DNA of 64,000 nt from Streptomyces formicae (GTDB lineage Bacteria > Actinomycetota > Actinomycetes > Streptomycetales > Streptomycetaceae). A program made the position numbers and the translations under genes. The notes below the pieces were generated by a model. It was not told the origin of the DNA and did not search any database. It saw nothing but the letters and a program-made list of their open reading frames with translations. Shown in pieces: positions 58,370-64,000 of the stretch. The stretch lies in the NCBI RefSeq assembly GCF_002556545.1, contig NZ_CP022685.1:3038001-3102000 (forward strand), read 5' to 3'. Each line of letters opens with the position of its first letter. Positions within the stretch are counted from its first letter, which is position 1.

Positions 58370-59650
58370 TCAGCAGCGGGGCGCGGGGGTCCGCCCCGGC
58401 GCCGACTGCTCGGCGGCCGGGACCGGGGGCGGCTCCGCCACCTCGGCAGGCTGGCACAGCACCAACGCCACATCATCAACGAGCGGCGCTCCCGTGTGAC
58501 CGGTCAGGAGGGCGTACAGCGTGTCGAGCGCGTCGCACGGGAGTGGTGTGGTCAGTGCCTGCGTGACTCCCTGGAGCAGGGGAAAGTCGGCGCCGGTCGC
58601 GTCCCGTGCCTCGCTCAGGCCGTCCGTGTAGAACAGCACCCTGTCCCCGGGCTGCAGCCACCCGCGCCACAGGGTGGGCCGGGGGCCTAGGCCCAACGGC
58701 GCGGTGTGGTCCGGGGGTTCGAGGAGTTTCGTCAGCTGGCCCACGCGCAGCGGTGCGGGGTGGCCGCAGTTGACCAGTCTGACCTCGCCCGGCACGAACT
58801 CGGCGAAGAGCGCCGTCACGAAGTCCTCGGGGCCGAGCTCCGCGCCGATGCGGGCGTCCAGTGCGCTCGCCAGGTCGGTCAGGCGGGGCGTGAGGTAGGC
58901 GAGGTCGCGGAACGCCCTGAGCACCCCGGCCGAGATCCGCAGCGCGTCCAGGTCGTGGCCGCGCACGTCGCCGATGAACACCCGGGTGCCGTACGGCGTG
59001 TGGGCGATGTCGTACACGTCGCCGCCCACCGTCGCCCCCTGGACGGGGCAGTAGTGCCGGGTGCAGACGTCGATGTCGCCGATCCGTTCGGCGAAGGGGC
59101 GCAGGATCGCGCCCTGGGCCGCCCGCGCCACCTCGGTGGCCCTGGCGAGCGCGGCTGCCTGCCCGGTGCGCCGGGCGGCGACGGTGACGGCGAGCCCGCC
59201 GCCGGTGAGCAGCGCGAGGAAGTCGAGGGGGAAGGGCGGCGACGCAGAGAAGCCGCGCCCCGCCCCGGCGAGGAGGGCGAGGAGGGCGGTCCAGCAGACC
59301 GTGGCGGCCGTGTGCGCGACGCCGAACCGCAGGCACGTGGCGAGCGGGCCGATCAGCAGCGCGGCGGTGGCCGGTTCCCAGCCCGCGAAGACTCCGGGGG
59401 CGGCGAGGACGGAGCAGACGGTCATGGGAAGTACGCGGGCGGCTCCCGCGCCCCACCCGTCACGGCCGGTACCGGTACCGGTACCGCACTGCTCACGCCA
59501 CCCTCCGTGGGAGACACGGGAGACACGGGAGACGCGGGAGACACCGACGGCACGAGAGACACGGACCGCACGGGAGACACGGACGGCACGGGCGGCGACA
59601 CGCGCGGCACCGGCGCGCCCTCGCTCACGCCACCCTTCACGGATGGCCAT
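58370..59650 (-). CDS. PP2C-type (SpoIIE) serine/threonine phosphatase, membrane-anchored
   Basis: 426 residues from the ATG at 59650 (AGGAGG upstream). An Arg/Val/Ser-rich repeated N-terminus (about 15–55) is followed by three or so membrane helices (about 88–190) and the phosphatase domain with GATVGGDVYDI, VFIGDVRGHDLDAL, FYTDGLSEARD and DDVALVL metal motifs. Such enzymes act on anti-anti-sigma factors. The N-terminal repeat comes from a minisatellite at 59509–59610. It is divergent from the AfsR-like gene. Confidence 0.88.
   Translation of the reverse strand: MAIREGWRERGRAGAARVAARAVRVSRAVRVSRAVGVSRVSRVSRVSHGGWREQCGTGTGTGRDGWGAGAARVLPMTVCSVLAAPGVFAGWEPATAALLIGPLATCLRFGVAHTAATVCWTALLALLAGAGRGFSASPPFPLDFLALLTGGGLAVTVAARRTGQAAALARATEVARAAQGAILRPFAERIGDIDVCTRHYCPVQGATVGGDVYDIAHTPYGTRVFIGDVRGHDLDALRISAGVLRAFRDLAYLTPRLTDLASALDARIGAELGPEDFVTALFAEFVPGEVRLVNCGHPAPLRVGQLTKLLEPPDHTAPLGLGPRPTLWRGWLQPGDRVLFYTDGLSEARDATGADFPLLQGVTQALTTPLPCDALDTLYALLTGHTGAPLVDDVALVLCQPAEVAEPPPVPAAEQSAPGRTPAPRC
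59509..59610. repeat. Minisatellite of GGGAGACAC units inside the phosphatase gene
   Basis: Three GGGAGACAC and one GGGAGACGC run head to tail (59509–59544), then degenerate units continue to about 59610. GGTACC is repeated three times nearby (59469–59487). Similar blocks, GCTCACGCCACCCT, flank the region (59491 and 59623). The reading frame stays open, giving R-V-S-type repeats. Confidence 0.75.
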
Positions 59651-59869
59651 GCGCAGGCCCTCCTGACTCTCCGTACTCTCCGTAGCTCCGCTCGGTGAAC
59701 GGCCACTATGGCTCAGGAGATCGACCCCCACCACCGGTTGATCACAGCAGGCGCAGGGATGACAGGAGCTGGTCCTCCCGTGCGGGAAATTGAGCGCATC
59801 GCCCTCGCCAGGGCTCGACTTGCGGCAAGCACGCACCCCCGCCACCCCTCGCGGAGGAGACTACGGATC

Positions 59870-61957
59870 ATGAATCTCCCCTCTGAGACAACGAGTTTCG
59901 TCGGGCGGGCAGCCGAACTGCGGGAGATCAGCCACCTGTTGACGCGGACCCGCCTCGTGACCCTGACCGGGGTGGGCGGCGTCGGGAAGTCGCGTCTCGC
60001 CCTGCGGGCCGCCCACCGGCTCCAGGACGAGTACGCCGACGGCGCGCGCCTGGTCCAGCTGGCCCCGCTCCGCGACGCCTCCCTGCTCGGGCACGTCCTG
60101 CTCGAAGAGCTGAACCTGGCCGACCCGACCCTGCGGCCGCCCGAGGAGCTGGTCGCCGAGTGGCTCGCCGACAAGCAGCTCCTCCTCGTCCTCGACTCGT
60201 GCGAGCACCTGGTGACCGACTGCGCCCGCCTCGCCCGCACACTCCTCGACACCGCGCCGGGCCTGCGGATCCTGGTCACCAGCAGACAGCCGCTCGGCGC
60301 CCGCGGCGAGCGCGGCATGGAGGTGGACCCGCTGCCGGTGCCCCGCCCGCCCGCGCGGCGTGACGCGCCGCCCGAGCACAGCGACGCCCTGACGCTCTTC
60401 GCCGAACGCGCCGCGACCGCGCTGCCGGGATTCGAGCTGTGCGCCGCGCGCCGCGCGTCCGCCGCCGCCGTCTGCCGCCGCCTCGACGGCATCCCGCTGG
60501 CCATCGAGCTCGCCGCCGCCCAGCTCGCCGAGCTATCCCTGGAGCAGCTCGCCGACCGGATCCAGCACCGCTTCGACGCGCTCACCGAAGTCGCGGGCAC
60601 CGGGACCGGCACCGCCGCGCTGCCGCGCCACCGCACCCTGCGCACCACCATCGGCTGGAGCCACGAGCTGTGCACGCCCCTGGAGCGGTTGCTGTGGGCG
60701 CGTCTCTCGGTCTTCAACGGCGGCTTCGACCTGGGCGGCGCCCGTGCGGTGGGCGCGGGCGGCCCGATCCCGGCCGGTGAGGTGGAACAGCTCCTGGACG
60801 GTCTGGTCGCCAAGTCCCTCGTACGCCGCCGCTCGAACGGCGGGGAACGCCCGCCCCGCTACGACATGCTCGACACCGTCCGCGAGTACGGAGTCCACTG
60901 GCTGCGCGAGCTGGACGAGGAGTACACGGCGCGCTGCGCGCACCGGGACCACCACCTGGATCTGGCGCTCCAGGCCGACGCGGAGTGGCTGGGGCCGCAC
61001 CAGGTCGACTGGTACAACCGCCTCGCGGCCGAGCACGCCAACCTCCGTACGGCGCTGGAGTTCTGCCTGTCCGAGGGCCAGGGCCGCACCGCCCTGGAGA
61101 TGGCGGGGGCGCTCTGGTTCTTCTGGTTCGCCTGCGGGTTCACGCGGGAGGGCAGGCACTATCTGGGGTGGGCGCTCGACCTGTGCGACGAGCCGGGTCC
61201 GGTGCGCGCCAAAGCCGTGTGGGCGTGCGGGGTCGCGGCCATCGCGCAGGGCGACACCGGCACGGCCTGGCGGCTCGCCGCCGTGTTCCGCGAGGCCGTG
61301 GCGGACAGCGCCGACCCGGACGCGGCCGCCGCCGCGGCCTACCTCGAAGGCGCCGCGCAGACCCTGCGCGGCAACCAAGCGGCGGCCGCCGCGGTGTTCG
61401 CCTCGGCGCCGGAGCCCCCGCACGGGGGCGGGGCCTTTCCCGCGGCCCGGTTCCTGAACCAGGTGACCACCTCGTTCGTGCACGTCCACCGGGGGGAGTT
61501 CGCGGCCGCCGCCGAGGTCGCCGACGCGCTGTGCGCCCGGTGCGAGAAGCTCGGCGAGCGGTGGATGCACGCCTGGGCCCAGTACACCCGCGCCCTGGCC
61601 GCCGTCGGTCTCGGCCGCCCCGCGGAGGCCGCCGCCCACGCCAGGGCCGCCCTGCGCGGCAAGGCGCTCCTTCACGACACCGTCGGCGTCGGGATGGCCG
61701 TGGACCTGCTCGCGTCGACGACCGCCGACTCCGGCCACGGGGTACGGGCGGCCCGGCTGCTCGGCATCGGCCAGCGCATCTGGCAGACCGTCGGCCTGCC
61801 CCAGATGGGCATGCCCGAACTCCTCGCCGCGCGCGAGCGGTCGGAGCTGCGGATCAGGGAGTGCATCGGCGACGCGGCGTACGAGGTCGCCTACGGGTCG
61901 GGCCTGGACACCGACCCGGAGGACGGCCTCGACTACGCACTCGCCCCCTCCCCATGA
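59870..61957 (+). CDS. AfsR/LuxR-like NB-ARC ATPase without a DNA-binding domain
   Basis: 695 residues from the ATG at 59870 (GGAGGAG upstream). NLPSETTSFVGRAAEL starts the domain; Walker A is GVGGVGKSR, Walker B LLLVLDSCEH, and LDGIPLAIELAAAQL the NB-ARC motif. The C-terminal 300 residues form TPR-like helices. Related proteins usually end in a LuxR HTH or start with a SARP domain; neither is present here, so it may act by protein contacts. Function unknown. Confidence 0.85.
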   Translation: MNLPSETTSFVGRAAELREISHLLTRTRLVTLTGVGGVGKSRLALRAAHRLQDEYADGARLVQLAPLRDASLLGHVLLEELNLADPTLRPPEELVAEWLADKQLLLVLDSCEHLVTDCARLARTLLDTAPGLRILVTSRQPLGARGERGMEVDPLPVPRPPARRDAPPEHSDALTLFAERAATALPGFELCAARRASAAAVCRRLDGIPLAIELAAAQLAELSLEQLADRIQHRFDALTEVAGTGTGTAALPRHRTLRTTIGWSHELCTPLERLLWARLSVFNGGFDLGGARAVGAGGPIPAGEVEQLLDGLVAKSLVRRRSNGGERPPRYDMLDTVREYGVHWLRELDEEYTARCAHRDHHLDLALQADAEWLGPHQVDWYNRLAAEHANLRTALEFCLSEGQGRTALEMAGALWFFWFACGFTREGRHYLGWALDLCDEPGPVRAKAVWACGVAAIAQGDTGTAWRLAAVFREAVADSADPDAAAAAAYLEGAAQTLRGNQAAAAAVFASAPEPPHGGGAFPAARFLNQVTTSFVHVHRGEFAAAAEVADALCARCEKLGERWMHAWAQYTRALAAVGLGRPAEAAAHARAALRGKALLHDTVGVGMAVDLLASTTADSGHGVRAARLLGIGQRIWQTVGLPQMGMPELLAARERSELRIRECIGDAAYEVAYGSGLDTDPEDGLDYALAPSP

Positions 61958-62011
61958 GGCCCCATGAGACCCGTGAGACCCGTGAGGCCGCGCCAGGCCC
62001 CGTACGCCCCC

Positions 62012-62758
62012 TCACCCCACCCCCCGCATCCCCTGCCCCGCCCGCTCCCCGATGCCCCGGAAGTGGTCCGCCATCGCCCGTTGCGCGCGGACCACGTCCC
62101 GGGCGCGCAGCGCGGTCACGATGTCCCGGTGCCTGCGCACCGTCACGTCCGGCGCCGGATCGTTCGACCAGCCGCGCGCGCCCGCGACCCGGTGGAAGAC
62201 GTGCCAGAACGCGCCGAGCAACTGCGGCACCAGCTCGTTGCCCAGCGAGCGGTAGAGCGTCTCGTGGAACTCCCGGTCCAGCTCGGGGAAGGCCATGCCG
62301 GTCCCCGCCGCGCGCTCCATGCGCCCCACCAGCTCCTCCAGGGCGCACAGTTCGGCGTCGGTGAGCGACCCCGCGACCCGTCGCATCAGGCCCTCCTCCA
62401 GGACCTCGCGCACCTCAAGGATCTCCGCGAGGGCGTGGTCGTCGTCGCGGACCCCGACGAGCGCCCGGAAGGTCAGACCGTCGGCGAGCGGGGTGAGGGA
62501 CGCCTGCCCGACATACGTTCCGTAGCCGTGCCGGATCTCCACGATGTCCAGGGCCTGGAGCGCCTTGAGCGCCTCGCGCACGGAGTTGCGGCTGACGCCG
62601 AGCGCCTCCATCAGCTCGGTCTCCGTGGGCAGCGGGGACCCCGGCCGCAGCCCTCTCTCCAGGATCAACTGCACGACCGCACGCCGCACTTGACCGCTCA
62701 CACGCCGCTCTCGGACTGGCTCCATGGGCATGCGAGTCATCGTAGGCACGGGTGACAT
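62012..62758 (-). CDS. FadR-subfamily GntR regulator
   Basis: 248 residues from the ATG at 62758 (GGAGG about 11 bases upstream; ATGs at 62740 and 62731 are alternatives). The winged helix (SPLPTETELMEALGVSRNSVREALKALQALDIVEIRHGYGTYV) precedes an FCD ligand-binding domain (FPELDREFHETLYRSLGN; metal His). It likely controls the divergent solute-binding gene by binding the sites at 62757 and 62862. Confidence 0.87.
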   Translation of the reverse strand: MSPVPTMTRMPMEPVRERRVSGQVRRAVVQLILERGLRPGSPLPTETELMEALGVSRNSVREALKALQALDIVEIRHGYGTYVGQASLTPLADGLTFRALVGVRDDDHALAEILEVREVLEEGLMRRVAGSLTDAELCALEELVGRMERAAGTGMAFPELDREFHETLYRSLGNELVPQLLGAFWHVFHRVAGARGWSNDPAPDVTVRRHRDIVTALRARDVVRAQRAMADHFRGIGERAGQGMRGVG

Positions 62759-62872
62759 CCCACGTCCCACCTCCGGTACGACTTCGCCGCATTCGGATCC
62801 CTGCGCGATCTCTTGACCGGGTCCCTGACCGCTCCTATCGTCGCCACGCCACCACGACGTAGGACGTGGGAT
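62757..62872. promoter_or_regulatory. Two mirror-image ATCCCACGTCC sites in the divergent promoter region
   Basis: ATCCCACGTCC (62757–62767, at the regulator's start) and its exact complement GGACGTGGGAT (62862–62872, 17 bases before the lipoprotein GTG) are 94 bases apart. One copy per gene suggests operator sites of the FadR-type protein. Confidence 0.55.
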
Positions 62873-62889
62873 CTCTCAAGGGAGACACA

Positions 62890-64000
62890 GTGAGCGACCA
62901 GACCCCCCGGACCACGGACCACGGAGTCGCGCCGGACCGCCGCTCCTTCCTCAAGTACACCGGTGCCCTCGGTGCGGCCGCCGCCATCACCACCACGCTC
63001 TCCGCCTGCTCGTCGGGGCCCGAGTCGACGAACGAGACCGGGGGCGGCGGCAAGGGCGGCGACGCCACGCTCACGGCCGTCATCGGCTATGGGAACGACG
63101 GCAGTTGGGATCCGACGCAGACCGCGTCGGCCTTCGCGATGGCGGGCAACGAGCACATCTACGAGGGCCTGCTCGGCACCGACCCGATCACCCGCGAGCC
63201 CTACCCCGCGCTCGCCACCCAGCTCCCCGCCGACCTGAAGGCGACCACCTGGAAGTTCGCGCTGCGCCCCGGCGCCAAGTGGCACGACGGCAAGCCCGTC
63301 ACCGCCGACGACGTGGTCTTCGTCTTCGAGCGGATCCTCGACCCGAAGACGCAGACCCTGGCCAAGGGCTTCTTCGCGAGCTGGCTGAAGGAGGTGAAGA
63401 AGGTCGACGCGACGAACGTCGAGCTGATCCTCAAGTTCCCCTTCCCCGACGGCGCGGCCCGCCTCTCCCTCGCCAAGATCATGCCGAAGCACGTCTTCTC
63501 GAAGCCGGGCGCCTGGGACGACGCGACCAAGGGCAAGGCGGTGGGCTCGGGGCCCTACCGGCAGACCGCGCACCACGCGAAGTCGAACACCACCTTCGAG
63601 GCGTTCGGCGACTACAACGGCCCGCGCAAGGCCGCCTTCAAGAAGATGAACTGGCTGACCATCGTGGACGCCGCGCCGCGCGTGGCGAAGATCTCGGGCG
63701 GCAGCGCGGACGCGGAGATCGCCGACAACATCCCGTACGCCAACATCGAGCAGCTCAAGAAGGGCGGCCTGACCGTCGAGGGCGGCGCGGGCATGAACAA
63801 CCTGTTCCTGCTCTTCAACACCGCGCACAAGCCGTTCGACGACGTACGCGTGCGCCAGGCCCTGCACTACGCCATCGACCGCGAGAAGATGATCGAGGCC
63901 GCGCTCAAGGGCCACGGCAAGGCGTCGACGTCCTTCCTCAACGAGTCCAACCCCTCCTACCGGCCCGCCAAGACGGTCTACGGGTACGACCTGGCCAAGG
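62890..64000 (+). CDS. Family 5 solute-binding lipoprotein (peptide/nickel type), 3' end outside window
   Basis: 370 residues visible from the GTG at 62890 (GGGAG upstream); the gene runs past the window end. A twin-arginine start (DRRSFLKYTG) leads to the lipobox LSAC (Cys about 40), so it is a Tat-exported lipoprotein. WDPTQTASAF, PGAKWHDGKPVTADDVVF, and FDDVRVRQALHYAIDREKM are SBP_bac_5 signatures. It binds oligopeptides or similar solutes for an ABC importer whose other genes should follow. Confidence 0.92.
   Translation, partial: MSDQTPRTTDHGVAPDRRSFLKYTGALGAAAAITTTLSACSSGPESTNETGGGGKGGDATLTAVIGYGNDGSWDPTQTASAFAMAGNEHIYEGLLGTDPITREPYPALATQLPADLKATTWKFALRPGAKWHDGKPVTADDVVFVFERILDPKTQTLAKGFFASWLKEVKKVDATNVELILKFPFPDGAARLSLAKIMPKHVFSKPGAWDDATKGKAVGSGPYRQTAHHAKSNTTFEAFGDYNGPRKAAFKKMNWLTIVDAAPRVAKISGGSADAEIADNIPYANIEQLKKGGLTVEGGAGMNNLFLLFNTAHKPFDDVRVRQALHYAIDREKMIEAALKGHGKASTSFLNESNPSYRPAKTVYGYDLAK

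Overview
The window is high-GC actinobacterial DNA and reads as a Streptomyces chromosome. Evidence is the codon use, the GTG starts and ATGA/GTGA overlaps, the core order glyS – znuA-znuC-znuB – zur – uppS – recO (as known from Streptomyces), XRE/DUF397 pairs, Tat lipoproteins and an AfsR-like ATPase. The left 17.5 kb is an integrated conjugative element; the rest is chromosome.

Positions 1 to about 17,520 hold most of an actinomycete integrative and conjugative element (AICE). Its left end lies outside the window. It carries an HD-family remnant at the edge, a Nudix (Pif-like) and HTH regulator pair, a long run of translationally coupled small genes, a solitary C5 cytosine methyltransferase, an FtsK/TraB-type DNA translocase, SpdB-like membrane proteins, a MazG-like protein, Ssb, a Prim-Pol plus DUF3987 replication pair, an iteron/inverted-repeat zone (likely origin), an excisionase and a tyrosine integrase. 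It also carries non-coding structure: two hairpins with an identical 16-nt loop on different but fully paired stems, two shorter hairpins with CTCGC loops, a palindrome array just after tra (candidate clt), and nested 22/23-bp inverted repeats.

After a secreted vanadium haloperoxidase, 19,043–32,480 form a catabolic regulon. It has a homoprotocatechuate-like meta-cleavage set (aldehyde dehydrogenase, LigB-type extradiol dioxygenase, FAA-family hydrolase), a 3Fe-4S ferredoxin and its reductase, and a cytochrome P450. With these lies a gamma-glutamylation set (glutamine-synthetase-like ligase, PuuC-like dehydrogenase, PuuD-like hydrolase), an APC permease, an acetoacetate-decarboxylase-like protein and a MarR regulator. 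Five copies of one near-palindrome (CGTTTGA..TCAAACG type) stand 14–47 bases ahead of five of these genes, tying them together. The likely role is uptake and breakdown of an amine, probably aromatic or cyclic, by glutamylation, P450 oxidation and ring cleavage.

From 32.5 to 40 kb lie dusB, an MFS exporter, an aldo/keto reductase preceded by a 12-unit heptanucleotide array and an 18-bp inverted repeat, a TetR regulator, a truncated isochorismatase, two VOC proteins, a methyltransferase and a MITE. From 41 to 48 kb lie glyS, the zinc uptake and zur genes with two Zur-box-like sites, uppS and recO. From 48 to 64 kb are a VapBC-like pair, an XRE/DUF397 locus, membrane and hypothetical proteins with gene remnants, an AIM24 protein, a PP2C phosphatase whose N-terminus contains a minisatellite, an AfsR-like ATPase without HTH, a FadR-type regulator, and the start of a family 5 solute-binding lipoprotein cut by the window end.
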